The position numbers and the translations under genes were made by a program. From NCBI RefSeq assembly GCF_024323335.1, contig NC_066583.1, forward strand, positions 416,342,031-416,406,030: a stretch of 64,000 nucleotides of DNA, read 5' to 3'. Below, in pieces: positions 10,983-22,772 of the stretch (within the stretch, counting starts at the first letter, position 1; every line of letters begins with the position of its first letter). The DNA is from Lathyrus oleraceus. Its lineage: Eukaryota; Streptophyta; Magnoliopsida; Fabales; Fabaceae. The notes under the pieces were generated by a model. The model did no database searches. It was not told the origin of the DNA and saw nothing but the letters and a program-made list of their open reading frames with translations.

Positions 10983-12358
10983 TGAAGGAGAATTGCGACC
11001 CAAAGCGCAGCGGAAATTAAAATTTCTCCTTTAGAGATCCTTACGAATGGTCATGATCAGTGATAGAATATTTACCTCTTGTGACGGTTGAAACCTTTGG
11101 TGCAGATCTCTTGTGACAATCAAAACCTTTGATGCAAATCCACGAAGCGATCACGAACGTTGAACGATGACAACGTCTCTACTCAGTCCACACGAACGGC
11201 TTCCTTCAGTCTCAGTGCTAGCTGGTACGAATGAAGGCTTTGAGTGAGAGAGAGAGAGAAAGAAAACGAAAAGAATGCAACCGCAAATTTTTGCTTCTGC
11301 ACAAGGGTTCTATTTATAGAACCACTTGTGTGGGCTTCAAGCTAAAAGCCCACTTAAGTGTATTTTGGTCCATATCTTATAATATGCCCAAAATCACTTA
11401 AGCCCATGGTACCTTACCATATTTCGTATTCTACTCAAGTACACCGTACCTTACGATGTTCCATAACTCACTTAAGGGCACCGTACCTTACGGTATGCCT
11501 TAGTTATCCTATCTCTCATCAATCCGTCCTTTGTGTGTGACCCTGTAGGTTTTCGCGGCGTTGGCAATTATATTAAATCATGTATTTAACATAATAAACA
11601 GTGAGCGGTATCTAGCAACACATCACTGCTACCCAAGACACGAAAATGTCATGTGATCTGACAAAACCTTCTGTGATAATACTTATGTGTATAATTACCC
11701 TTTTGCCCTTATGTCTATATTGAACACAAGGCATAGACCGTGTCATCCTTGTCCAGTTCAATATTGGGCCCATAGACATTTATCCTGTTATGCAGGATGG
11801 GCAAATTCCATCTAGGTCACTCATGTCCCTCAGCATGCTTCGTGGAGTACCCATCAACTGTCTTTATGGTTATCCAGTTACGGACAACGTTGGATCAGCA
11901 ATAAAGCACTCGACTCCACACCTAGGATCCATAGTGGTTTCAGGTCGAAGAGTGGAATACACTATTATCACCATGAGAATAACTTATGACACTTTGCATA
12001 ACGTTCTATATAGTATTCTCATAGCGGGTCAATCCGGTATAAATATTACTCCTAATATTCATACCTATGTTTAAGACTTGATAACTCTTTATCCATGATC
12101 CATGAGATGTGATCATCAGTCTACAAACATAATAGTCTTAATGCTTTAATGTTATCCCACTTCACACTAAAGCTCGACTACGGATACTTTAGGAATAGTG
12201 TCCTTATGTTTAATGTGTTCTCATGATTAAGTCACACTTAATACATTAAACGAACTATCTATTCCAGGGACTTTATTAATCAACCATAATAAAGAGAATG
12301 CCTTTTATTATTCGATACAAGTACCAAAATGTATTGGCCTCTAGGGCTTACACCAACA
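10983..12358 (-). mobile_element. Solo LTR of a second retrotransposon family (1376 bp)
   Basis: On the minus strand it starts TGTTGGTGTAAGCCC and ends TCCTTCA, flanked by direct repeats GGATG (10978-10982 and 12359-12363). It has no coding region, PBS or PPT, so it is a lone LTR left by LTR-LTR recombination. A TATAAATAG box lies about 1.04 kb in. The sequence resembles widespread dicot LTRs that I believe are Ty1/copia, but the superfamily cannot be proved from an LTR alone. Confidence 0.85.
11311..11318 (-). promoter_or_regulatory. TATA box of the solo LTR
   Basis: TATAAATA on the minus strand leaves about 330 bp of R-U5 before the LTR end, a normal arrangement. It supports the minus-strand orientation. 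Confidence 0.65.
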
Positions 12359-12789
12359 GGATGAACATTCGATTCCACAAGGAATACGAATCTTACTCCG
12401 CGGAGAAAATAATCAAAAGATTGACCCAAGAGCGAAAGAGACATAATATCCATTACCGTCAGAACGTGGATAGTATACTCAAAAGGAAGATTATCATGAA
12501 CCGGGTTGTAGGTTGTTTATAGGATAAAGATCTGAAAATGTGAATTGGTTTGTGTTCCAAAACACTCATCATCCTGAAGAAAGCGAAAGCAAACTTGTTT
12601 ATAGGATGAACATTCGATTCCACAAGGAATACGAATTTTACTCGACTGGGGAAACACGAAAGGCTTCGACTGAAGAATGAATGAGATATATTATTCATTG
12701 CCGTCAAAACGTGAATAATAACCTTGAGAGGAAGATTATCCTGAACCGGGTGGTAGGTTGTTTATAGGATAAAAATTCGGAAATGAAAG

Positions 12790-14850
12790 GCATCGGGATA
12801 CCAAACTAGGTATATAAAGATGACCAGCCAACAAGGAGTCACAACATTACCAACAAGAGGGTAAACGAAAGAAGACTCGCCGGGGATACATTGACGAAAA
12901 TCAATGATCCAGGGAACACAATCACTGACAAACGGTGAAGGGACCCGCTGGGGATAAAATTGCTAGCATACGGCAATTATCCACAAAAGATTTGCTGGGG
13001 ATATAAGTGCTTATTCAAGCGACTTATCCAAACAAAGGGAAAATCAACATCGAATACTAGATGAAGATAACCACAAAGAGGGGATTACATCTACCAAAGA
13101 TTGGATAGAAAACCACAGAAGAGAAATTGTCATCGGTTGGGATGGACAATAAAGTTGACTCCGTTAGGGGAGAAAACAGGGTTTAAACTACCGGGTAGTA
13201 GGTAGACAAACCGCAAAGATAGGACTTACGACCGCTGGTTTGTAGGCGGAAGGCCAAACATTCCACTGAGGACAAGATGAATTAGCGCCGGTTTGTAAGC
13301 AACTATTCATTTATGCCACAGTGAAGCGCAAGAGACAGTTGAAAAAGGGCCAATTTAGGATCGAACCAAAAAGGCGGACTGAATCAAGACTTGTCCTAAT
13401 GAGGATATAACTCAAAAGGGAAAACCCGTCCCAATGTGTGTTGGGAGGGAACGGAAGTAACCGTCATCCACGAGGATGTATCTCAGTGGGGAAAGGCAGG
13501 AAAGGATAAACACTTTCTGCTTAAGGGCTGACTCTATTTTGAGAGATTTAAACACCCGACATCTGCTTTGGGAGATATATAAAGGAGATCTATATCACCA
13601 TAGTAGGAAACAACAAACAAAAGATATATGGCAAAATATGCAACATGAATATCTGAATGTTTATGAGTAGGCATGAATATGCGTGATTTATGTTTGATGA
13701 ATGCTGACAAAACAGACATTTCTAACACAAACAGGACCAGGAATCAAATATCCGGTACTATACTTCCATAGAGAACCAAGGAGGTCCAACTGGAAAGCCA
13801 ATCTGCTGGAGATCTTCAAGCTGAAAAGCAAAGATCTGCGGGGAGGAAAAAGATCGGAGATATCACAGAATCTCTGAGTGATGGATCAACAAACATGCCA
13901 ACTGGAGTACAGAAAGTCACAATAGGCAACAACGGCCACAAAGACAAATCTGTTGGGGAATGGGATAAATCCCAAAATATCTGTAGGGGAACAAGAGCTC
14001 ACTGCTATGAAAGCAACTCTGCAATAACTCCACTGGGGAACAACCCACAAAGGGGGAACAGATCATCCACGTAGAATCTGGCTGCACAAGGAACTCTACC
14101 TGGGGAGAACACAAATATCCATTCCATTGGGGAACAACCCACTGAGGGAAAAACAGATCACACAAGTAGATTCTGCAACAAGCTACTCTACTGGGGATCA
14201 AAAGAAATCAGGGAATCAACCCAAATCTCTGGATGATAGATCACCAACCAACCCTACTGGGGAAAACAAAGGTTTCAACTCCGGCGGAGATTCTGAGGGG
14301 AAAACCCACAACTGCTGAGGAGGAACACAATCACTGCCCTGTTGAAGGAATAAGCGCACTGATGGGGAGATATAGCAACTCTGCTGGCAACGTGGCCGGG
14401 GAAGAGAGTACTGTTGGAGAAAACGACGCCTTCCACAAGCACTCTGCTTAGGGGATATATCACAGATCCCACTAGCGACTGTGCTGAGGAAAGAAGCAAC
14501 AACTCAGCTTGCGACAATGCTGGGGAAAGCGGTAAAATACCGGGATATCAATCCACCAACCATTGAATCTTTAAATGGAACGCATCTCTACTGAGGAGAA
14601 AGACCATAACTCCTACTGGCGATTGTACTGGGGAGAGACTACTGCTGGAGAAGAAAACGAAGTCTTCAACAACCCTTTGCTTAGGGAACAACCCTAACAA
14701 AAGCTCTGCTTGGGGAGCAACCCCAACAAAAAGCAGGATAAAGAGGATACAACCAATGCCAGGAATATGAACAAATGTCTTACCTGCTGGGAATCATGCC
14801 ACCCTCGGGAGAGCACTGAGAGATTATTAAGTATCCTTTCGTCGTTGTGA
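12790..14850 (-). repeat. Degenerate CTGGGGA-type short repeats in the inner 3' UTR
   Basis: The motif CTGGGGA or ACTGGGGAA recurs dozens of times at irregular 30-70-bp spacing, with AACAACCC and ACTCTGC fragments between. Copies are too diverged for one clean period. The chance open frames are short and share no domain. Confidence 0.65.
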
Positions 14851-15415
14851 ATGTTCACTTTGTTTAAAACAACCATTTTTTTGAAAAAATTTATTTGTTT
14901 AAAACAATGACATTTTATCGATTAAAACATGCAAAACATTTGTTGAATTGAAACAAATAAGAGTGAAAATAATTGGGTAAAAAGCTCAAATTGATTTGAT
15001 GGAATGGTAGCCTGCAAATGGCAAGACTCCATAGATCTGTACAAATTTTGAAATCAGTGATATATATTGGAAGGGGGCTACATTGAACATAATGATCCTT
15101 TCTCTACCAATTTGAATCTCGATGTATCCGAGGCTTCAGTCGACGACGAATCGAGAATCTCTGACGAAAAGACGGTTGCGGAACAGAAAGTCTTGTCAGG
15201 ATGCAGTTACTTGCCAAATCCCTAATTTTTGCCTAGATCGCCCCAGGGTGAGGTACTCAATCTAGCGGGATGCAAATATATTTCTTTCAAGTCTCTAATT
15301 TTTTCCTGGATTACCCTTGCAGGTTCTCCACCGAGACGCTCATTTTTGCCTAAGCCGCCCTTTCGGGTTTTCAACTTAGCGAGCTATTCTGTTTTTCATT
15401 TGCATATACCTTTTT

Positions 15416-18400
15416 TTAGGCAAAGTATTTCTTGACTGCATCTGAATTCACAGGACGAGTGAAGTCCTCCCCATCCATTGTTGTAAGCATCAAAGCTCCG
15501 CCTGAAAAGGCTCTCTTAACAACATATGGACCCTCGTAGTTTGGAGTCCACTTGCCCCTGGAATCGGGCACGAAAGACAAGACTTTCTTGAGCACGAGGT
15601 CACCTTCTCGGAACACACGAGGCTTGACCTTCTTATCGAATGCTTTCTTCATTCTCTGCTGATATAACTGACCATGGCACATGGCAGTCAATCGCTTCTC
15701 TTCAATCAAATTCAGTTGGTCATAACGACTCTGAATCCATTCAGCATCAGTCAACTTGGCTTCCATCAAGACTCTCATTGATGGGATCTCCACCTCTACT
15801 GGGAGAACAGCCTCCATGCCGTAAACAAGAGAGAAAGGGGTTGCCCCTGTTGAAGTGCGGACAAATGTACGATAACCATGCAAAGCAAATGGCAGCATCT
15901 CATGCCAATCTTTGTATGTAACCGTCATCTTCTGGATGATCTTCTTGATGTTCTTATTAGCAGCTTCAACAGCCCCATTCATCTTGGGTCTGTAGGGAGA
16001 GGAATTATGGTGTGCAATCCTGAATTCAGCGTACAACTCATCCATCATCTTATTATTCAGATTAGATCCATTATCAGTAATGATCTTATCTGGCACACCA
16101 TAATGGCAAATCAGCTGGTTCTTGATAAACTTCACAACCACCTGTCTGGTCACGTTCGCGTACGAAGCGGCTTCAACCCATTTGGTGAAGTAGTCAATTG
16201 CTACGAGAATAAACCTGTGTCCGTTGGACGCTTTCGGTTCAATCATGCCGATCATGTCGATTCCCCACATAGAGAAAGGCCATGGTGATGAAATCACATT
16301 CAGAAATGTCGGAGGAATATGAATCTTATCCGCGTAAATCTGACACTTGTGGCATTTCTTCACATACTTGCAGCAGTCAGACTCCATTGTCAGCCAATAG
16401 TAGCCTGCTCTCAGCATCTTTCTTGCCATGGCATGTCCATTAGAATGAGTACCAAATGAACCCTCATGGACCTCAGTCATCAACAGGTTTGCTTCGTGTC
16501 TATCCACGCATCTGAGCAAAACCATGTCAAAATTTCTCTTGTACAGCACTTCACCACTGAGGTAGAAACTGCCTGACAACCTTCTCAATGTTTTCCTGTC
16601 TTTCACAGATGCCCCAGGAGGGTAGACCTGGTTCTGGAGGAAATTCTTGATATCAAAATACCAAGGCTTGTCATCATTCACTTCTTCGACTGCAAATACG
16701 TGAGCTGGTCTATCCAAGCGCATCACGGCAATGTTAGGAACTTCATTCCAATACTTGACAACAATCATGGAAGCGAGCGTAGCAAGAGCATCTGCCATCC
16801 GATTATCCTCTCGAGGAATATGATGAAAGTCAACTTCTGTAAAGAATGTTGCAATCCTTCTTGCATAATCTCTGCATGGAATGAGACTTGGCTGATTCGT
16901 CTCCCATTCACCCTTGATCTGATTGACAACCAGGGCCGAATCACCATACACATCAAGATGCTTGATTCTCAAATCAATACATTCTTCTAATCCCATAATA
17001 CATGCCTCATACTTAGCCATATTATTCGTGCATTTGAAAGTTAGCCTTGCTGTAAGCGGAATATGCGTGCCATGAGGAGTAATGATTACCGCCCCAATTC
17101 CATTTCCGTACTGATTTACAGCGCCATCAAACACCATCGTCCATCTGGAACCAGGTTCCGGACCTTCATCGAGTGTTGGCTCATCACAATCTTTTATTTT
17201 CAAATACAGAATCTCCTCATCCGGGAAGTCATACTGAACGAACTGATGATCTTCAATTGGCTGGTGCGCTAAATGGTCAGCCAAGATACTACCTTTGATA
17301 GCTTTCTGAGCTCGATACTCGATATCATACTCAGACAACAGCATCTGCCAACGGGCAATCCTCCCAGTTAAAGCAGGCTTCTCGAAGATATACTTGATTG
17401 GATCCATCCTGGATATCAACCAAGTTGTATGATTTATCATGTACTGGCGCAAATGCTTAGCAGCCCAAGCCAAAGCACAGCACGTCTTCTCAAGCATAGA
17501 GTACCGAGACTCACAATTAGTAAACTTCTTACTGAGGTAGTAGATAGCAGACTCTTTCTTCCCTGATTCATCTTGTTGACCGAGTACACAACCCATCGAG
17601 TCTTCAAGAACAGTCAGATACATAATCAGAGGTCTTCCTTCCACAGGAGGAGACAAGATCAGAGGTTCAGACAGATATTCCTTGATATTGTCGAAAGCTT
17701 TCTGGCAATCCTCGGTCCAATCATGAGACTGATCTTTCCGGAGGAGCTTGAATATCGGCGCACATGTGGCAGTCATGTGGGATATAAATCTGGAAATATA
17801 GTTCAAGCGGCCAAGAAAACCTCGGACTTGCTTCTCAGTTTTGGGTGCAGGCATCTCCTGTATTGCTTTGACCTTTGCAGGATCAACTTCAATACCTCTT
17901 TCGCTGACAACAAAACCCAACAACTTGCCGGAACGGACTCCAAATGTACATTTGTTCGGATTCAGACGAAGTCTAAACTTCCTCAAACGCTGAAAAAGCT
18001 TCAACAAATGCTCAATATGCTCAACTTCCGTTCGGGACTTAGCAATCATATCATCAACATAGACCTCTATCTCCTTGTGCATCATATCATGAAACAAGGT
18101 AGTCATAGCTCATTGATACGTGGCTCCGGCGTTCTTCAAACCGAAGGGCATCACTCGATAACAGAATGTTCCCCAAGGTGTGATGAATGTTGTCTTCTCC
18201 ATATCTTCGGGTGCCATTTTAATTTGATTATATCCGGAAAATCCGTCCATAAAGGAAAAGACTTTGAATTTAGCTGTATTGTCTACCAACATGTCAATGT
18301 GTGGTAGAGGAAAATCATCTTTCGGACTAGCTTTATTCAAATCTCTGTAATCAACGCACATACGGACTTTTCCGTCCTTCTTAGGCACAGGCACAATATT

Positions 18401-18880
18401 GGCCACCCATTGAGGATATGTAGAAGTCACCAGAAACCCCGCATCAATTTGCTTCTGAACTTCCTCTTTGATCTTCACTGCCATATCTGGATGAGTTCTT
18501 CTGAGCTTCTGCTTCACAGGCACGCACTCAGGTTTCAAAGGCAGGAAATGTTGCACAATATCTGTATCTAGACCCGGCATGTCTTCATATGACCAAGCGA
18601 AGATATCGGAATATTCTCGTAGCAACTCAACCAATTCCTTCTTGACAGACTCTTCAAGAAGTGCCCCAATCTTCACCATACGAACACAATCCTCAGACCC
18701 CAAGTTGACTGTTTCCAGGTCTTCAAGGTGAGGCTGAATGATTTTCTTCTCGTGCTCAAGGAGACGGGTAATCTCATCAGGAATTCCTTCAACATCATCT
18801 TCCTCTGCCTCGAATACAGGGGATTCAAAATTGGGAGATGGCGTTGGATCATTATGTTCAATGGGTTTTAGAATCAACAT
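15416..18880 (-). pseudogene. Ogre pol: reverse transcriptase, two RNase H domains and integrase, one premature TGA
   Basis: ATG at 18880; the frame runs 1154 codons to a stop at 15416. RT covers roughly residues 90-330, with VPKKDGKVRMCVDYRDLN, FMDGFSGYNQI and YVDD at 18061-18050. A first RNase H-like part follows (YYLSKKF). A second, archaeal-type RNase H has DGA near 17130, YEACIMGLEE, GDSALV and DALATL; this duplication is known in the Tat lineage. Integrase has a zinc finger ending CHKC near 16345, then AIDYFTKWVE, ITDNGSN and GAVEAANKN (catalytic D, D, E). One in-frame TGA (18110-18112) sits in the conserved GATYQR motif of RT, consistent with CGA to TGA at a CpG. The rest is open. The ATG lies just after the presumed intron, so translation is probably as a spliced fusion with gag-pro. 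Confidence 0.93.
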
Positions 18881-19142
18881 GCATAATGATTTTGGTTAAT
18901 AAAAAACTTTAGAATTTAAACAAGCAAATCATTATGCAGATGAAAAATGATTGCTTTTATTCTTGTTTTTATGGGTTTTTTGTGATCACTGATTTCATGC
19001 AAAAGCAAAAAGTGAAAACAAATGGAAAAACAAATGTTTAACAATGCATTAATTGAATGAAATATCATTGTATTAAATGCTGCCAACAATGTCATCACTT
19101 CTCCTTTTGGCATGGGAGAAGGGTTTCAAACAAAGTGAACAA
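18881..19142 (-). other. Presumed intron between gag-pro and RT of the inner Ogre
   Basis: The 262-bp AT-rich spacer separates the protease-bearing frame from the RT frame. A donor-like GTAATTG overlaps the gag-pro TAA stop (stop at 19143-19145), so splicing there would remove the stop. An intron at this place is established for Ogre elements. I could not fix the acceptor, which should lie near 18870-18900. Confidence 0.6.
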
Positions 19143-22100
19143 TTACTCTGATCTATGGATGACTGTAGGAACATCTACAACGACCCAATTGTGGCAGACA
19201 CCACCAGGAATGATGAAGTTGTTCAGATCCTCTGCATCCTCTTCCAAGATAGCAACAGCCTCTTCAGGTTGATCGTCATGGATGAATCCTCCACTCTTGA
19301 ACAGACCTTGCTCATTATATGCCCCAGAACAGTAGCCAATGCCAGCCCGGGATCTATTGTCTTCAAGCTCAATCATCTTCCCGAAACCAGCAACTGCACC
19401 ACATTCAATGGCCAGCTTCGTATCACGGTAGGAAGCAAATGAAGGAGACTTCTTCTCAATTGGTTCATCAATAGATAAAGCTTGGAACGGCGTTCCAACT
19501 TCATCCTCAGCGTCAATATATGAGAAAGAAGACAGATGGCTAACCAGGAGAGCCTTTTCTCCCCCTACCATAACCAATTTCTTATTCTTGACAAACTTCA
19601 GCTTCTGGTGTAGGGTGGATGTCACGGCGCCAGCCTCGTGAATCCATGGTCTGCCAAGGAGACAGCTATAAGATGGGTGGATATGCATTACCTGGAAGGT
19701 AACCTGGAAATCACTTGGTCCAATTTTGATTGGGATATCAACTTCCCCAATCACAGTCTTGCGCGACCCATCGAATGCCTTCACAACAACCCCACTCTGC
19801 CTCATAGGAGGACCTTGATATGACAAACGAGAGAGTGTGGTCTTTGGCAATACATTCAGAGATGATCCAGTGTCCACCAGCACGTTGGACATGGCATCAG
19901 ATTTGCAATTCATAGAGATGTGTAAGGCCATGTTGTGGTCTCTTCCCTCCTCAGGGAGATCAGCGTCACAAAAACTCAAAGTGTTGCAAGCGGTGATGTT
20001 TGCAACTATACCATCAAATTGTTCAACGGTGACATCATGACCAACATACGCCAGATCCAAGACTTTCTGCAGAGCCTCCCTATGGGGTTCTGAATTCAAC
20101 AGCAGAGATAGAACGAAGATCTTGGATGGCGTTTGTAGAAGCTGGTCTACAACATTGTACTCACTCTTTTTGATGATCCTCAGCATCTCATCAGATTCTT
20201 CATTCACAATGCCACTCGGGCCAACTGAAGAAGCAGGAGTCTTTTGTACAGAGGAGGAGGGTTTGGCAACAGGTGCCGGATTCTGAATATTCACAGCTGT
20301 CCCAACAGGACGCTCGACGGTATCAGAAACAACAGGAGCCTTGGGAGGTGCAGAGAATACGCGACCACTCCGGGTCAGCCCGCTCACATCAGTAATGTTG
20401 GTGACAGACGTTGAAGGCAAAGGCACTTCTACCCCATCTTCTACAGCAACAGGGTTATATCTGAATGGCACAGCTTTATCAGATGAATAAGGCACTAGGC
20501 CTGCAGGCTTGATCGTTAGTGAAGGAGAAACCTTCGGCTTGCTGCTATCATAACGAATAACAACAGGCTCGGGCAACTTGAACACTGGTGAAATGACATT
20601 CACCTCCGGCTCATCCTCATCAACATTGCGATTCTGGAGAATCTCAATGGTACCCTCATCCAGCAACTCTTGAAGTTCTCTGCGCACCTGACTACAACCC
20701 AGACGGTTAACTGAACAAATACGGCACTTGTCGTGGTCATGCTCCATGTGGCTGTACTGACACAACAACCGATGTAATTCGACCAGCGACTGTCTAATAT
20801 GGCTTACATATTTGACCTTGTACTTCCCAGGGCACCCCTGGACCATATTAACAGATTTCCCATGCGCGGGCAATGGGTTCTTGGTAACATTCGGGCTTGA
20901 GTCTTCAAAACTCAGAATGCCACACCTCATCAGATCTTGCACTTTGGTCTTCAGCTGAAAACAGTTCTCTACATCATGGCCTGGAGCGCCAGAATGATAG
21001 ACACAGTGCAAGTCAGGCTTATACCACCACTGAGGGTTGACCGGTATAGCCGGAGGATCTCTTGGAGTAATCAGCTTCCGCTCTATTAGAGAGGGATACA
21101 ACTCTGCATACGACATAGGAATCGGATCGAAACTGATCTTCTTCCTATCATAGTTCATGTTGGCTTGATTACTGGTGCTACCACGAGGCTGGTAGGCCTG
21201 TTGCTGTGGGCGAGATTGTTGTTGACGATACTGTTGAGAAGATTGTTGCTGATTGTGTTGCTGCTGCTGATACTGCTGATGTTGTTGAGGTTGCTGATAT
21301 TGAGCACTGTCTCTGAATACAGGTGCTATATGAGCCACTTGGTGCTGATGACGCACCGGCTTCCTCTGAACAGAGGGTCTCTTGGATTTGGCATGAGACT
21401 GCACAGCATGTGCCTCTCCATCCTTCTTCTTAAACTCCCCATACCGTTTAGAAGAGGAACATTCATCTTTTGCTAAACGTCCTTCACGGACACCTTCCTC
21501 GAGACGCATCCCCATGTTCACCATCTCGGTGAAATCAGAGGGAGCACTTGCAACCATCCGCTCGTAATAGAATGAGCTAAGAGTCTTTAAGAAGATCTTA
21601 GTCATCTCTTTCTCCTCCAGCGGTGGAGTAATTTGAGCAGCCAGCTCTCGCCACCTCTGGGCGTACTCCTTGAATGTCTCCTTATCCTTCTGAGACATGG
21701 CCCTGAGCTGATCACGGTCAGGCGCCATATCAACGTTGTATTTGTACTGCTTGACGAAGGCTTCGCCAAGATCATTGAAGGATAGGATATTAGCACTGTC
21801 CAAACTCATGTACCATCTGAGTGCAGCACCGGACAGACTGTCTTGAAAATAATGGATCAGAAGCTGATCATTATCAGTTTGGGTAGACATCTTCCTGGCG
21901 TACATGACCAGGTGAGCAAGAGGGAAGGTGTTCCCTTTATATTTTTCAAAGTCAGGCACTTTGAACTTGATCGGAATCTTCACTCCGGGAACTAGGCACA
22001 ACTCGGCAGCAGACTTGCCGAACAAATCTTTCCCTCTGAGGGTCTTCAATTCCTTCCTCAGCTCAAGGAATTGGTCATTCATAGCTTCCATCTTCTCATT

Positions 22101-22472
22101 AACATTCGGGCCCTCAGACGGCTCGGAATGAAAGATGGTGTCGTCTACCCTCGGCATGGTATGCACGACAGGAGGAGCAGCAACAGGGACCGGGCTAGAT
22201 GCCGGCATGTGAGCAAAGGTTGGAGCAGGCAGATCGGGCATGAAACCCGGAGGCATACCCCAAGGGAACCCGGCTGGCATAGCGTGAGACGCGAAATGAG
22301 CATTGGCGGCTGGCACAGTCGGAACAACGACCTCTGAAATAACAGTCCTCTGGACAGGAGTTGCAGGCGGTTGAGCAGGTTGATTCTGGGCAGCAAGAAG
22401 TTGCTCCATCAAAGCGCCAAGTCTGGCGACCTCTTCCTTCAATTCACGGTTCTCTTGTTCTAGCTGATCCAT
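19143..22472 (-). CDS. Ogre gag-protease polyprotein, intact
   Basis: ATG at 22472 (MDQLEQENRELKEE, coiled coil); the frame is open another 53 codons upstream but without a good ATG. About 1109 codons with no break. Domains: N-terminal coiled coil; Pro/Ala-rich linker; capsid core (KVPDFEKYKGN, HYFQDSLSGAALRWYM, EYAQRWRELAAQITPP); a Gln-rich tract near 21170-21300; a degenerate zinc knuckle (CVYHSGAPGHDVENC); a long spacer; then an aspartic protease with LVDTGSSLNVLP (catalytic D codon at 19874) and LLGRPW. Role: particle assembly, RNA packaging and polyprotein cleavage. The stop overlaps a donor-like GTAA. It is the best preserved gene in the window and could still be functional. Confidence 0.92.
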   Translation of the reverse strand: MDQLEQENRELKEEVARLGALMEQLLAAQNQPAQPPATPVQRTVISEVVVPTVPAANAHFASHAMPAGFPWGMPPGFMPDLPAPTFAHMPASSPVPVAAPPVVHTMPRVDDTIFHSEPSEGPNVNEKMEAMNDQFLELRKELKTLRGKDLFGKSAAELCLVPGVKIPIKFKVPDFEKYKGNTFPLAHLVMYARKMSTQTDNDQLLIHYFQDSLSGAALRWYMSLDSANILSFNDLGEAFVKQYKYNVDMAPDRDQLRAMSQKDKETFKEYAQRWRELAAQITPPLEEKEMTKIFLKTLSSFYYERMVASAPSDFTEMVNMGMRLEEGVREGRLAKDECSSSKRYGEFKKKDGEAHAVQSHAKSKRPSVQRKPVRHQHQVAHIAPVFRDSAQYQQPQQHQQYQQQQHNQQQSSQQYRQQQSRPQQQAYQPRGSTSNQANMNYDRKKISFDPIPMSYAELYPSLIERKLITPRDPPAIPVNPQWWYKPDLHCVYHSGAPGHDVENCFQLKTKVQDLMRCGILSFEDSSPNVTKNPLPAHGKSVNMVQGCPGKYKVKYVSHIRQSLVELHRLLCQYSHMEHDHDKCRICSVNRLGCSQVRRELQELLDEGTIEILQNRNVDEDEPEVNVISPVFKLPEPVVIRYDSSKPKVSPSLTIKPAGLVPYSSDKAVPFRYNPVAVEDGVEVPLPSTSVTNITDVSGLTRSGRVFSAPPKAPVVSDTVERPVGTAVNIQNPAPVAKPSSSVQKTPASSVGPSGIVNEESDEMLRIIKKSEYNVVDQLLQTPSKIFVLSLLLNSEPHREALQKVLDLAYVGHDVTVEQFDGIVANITACNTLSFCDADLPEEGRDHNMALHISMNCKSDAMSNVLVDTGSSLNVLPKTTLSRLSYQGPPMRQSGVVVKAFDGSRKTVIGEVDIPIKIGPSDFQVTFQVMHIHPSYSCLLGRPWIHEAGAVTSTLHQKLKFVKNKKLVMVGGEKALLVSHLSSFSYIDAEDEVGTPFQALSIDEPIEKKSPSFASYRDTKLAIECGAVAGFGKMIELEDNRSRAGIGYCSGAYNEQGLFKSGGFIHDDQPEEAVAILEEDAEDLNNFIIPGGVCHNWVVVDVPTVIHRSE

Positions 22473-22772
22473 AACACTTGCAGAATTGGCTCGAGTATAG
22501 TACCGGTGAGTCAGCTTGTCTTCAAAATAAATGAAGAACACGGAGTTAGGACAAGAAGACCAGAAACAAGGTACCTGCTTATGCAACATGATGCATGTAA
22601 TGCTCGTGCATATGCTTTGTTTTATTTTCAAGGAACCCTTAGGGTATTATTTGCCAATTTTGAATTTTTAAAGCATTTATTATCATTATGGAAAATATCT
22701 CATTCAATATAATCGAGACAAAGAAGTACAGCATTTTTGATCAAATTACAAAGAGAAAAGGAAAATAACATC
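22473..22772 (-). other. Spacer between ORF1 and gag of the inner Ogre
   Basis: About 140 bp of non-coding sequence lies before a 53-codon open extension of gag (KLTHRYYTRAN, also conserved in the neighbouring elements). Around 22625-22662 it carries a TTTCAAGGAAC...ATTTGCCAA segment equivalent to one arm of the inverted repeat seen around ORF1 in the element at 44369-48483. Confidence 0.6.

Larger units (their letters stand above)
10665..12784 (-). repeat. Three-copy ~245-bp tandem repeat, middle copy split by a solo LTR
   Basis: Units start at GTGAATTGG: 10665-10909, then 10910-10982 continuing at 12364-12539, then 12540-12784. Each contains ACTCATCATCCTGAAGAAAG, GTTTATAGGATG and GAACCGGGTTGTAGG or close variants. 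Removing the solo LTR and one TSD restores a middle unit of about 249 bp, confirming both the period and the insertion. Confidence 0.9.
9941..15415 (-). other. Repeat-rich 3' untranslated region of the inner Ogre
   Basis: The ~5.5 kb between the pol stop and the PPT has no supported gene. It holds a three-copy 245-bp tandem repeat interrupted by a solo LTR (10665-12784), and a long stretch of short purine-rich motifs around CTGGGGA (about 12790-14850). The part at 14850-15415 is AT-rich and non-repetitive. Hypervariable repeat-forming 3' UTRs are known for Ogre elements and have seeded satellite DNAs. Confidence 0.75.

Noticed and set aside
11790..12074. 94-codon plus-strand frame in the solo LTR
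   Set aside because: Antisense to the LTR orientation shown by its TATA box; no known product; chance frame.
17573..18307. 244-codon plus-strand frame
   Set aside because: Lies wholly antisense to the conserved RT of the inner Ogre; no domain; a codon-complement shadow.
21165..21476. Leu-rich plus-strand frame resembling a membrane protein
   Set aside because: Antisense of the Gln-rich CAG/CAA tract of gag, which reads as Leu codons on the other strand.
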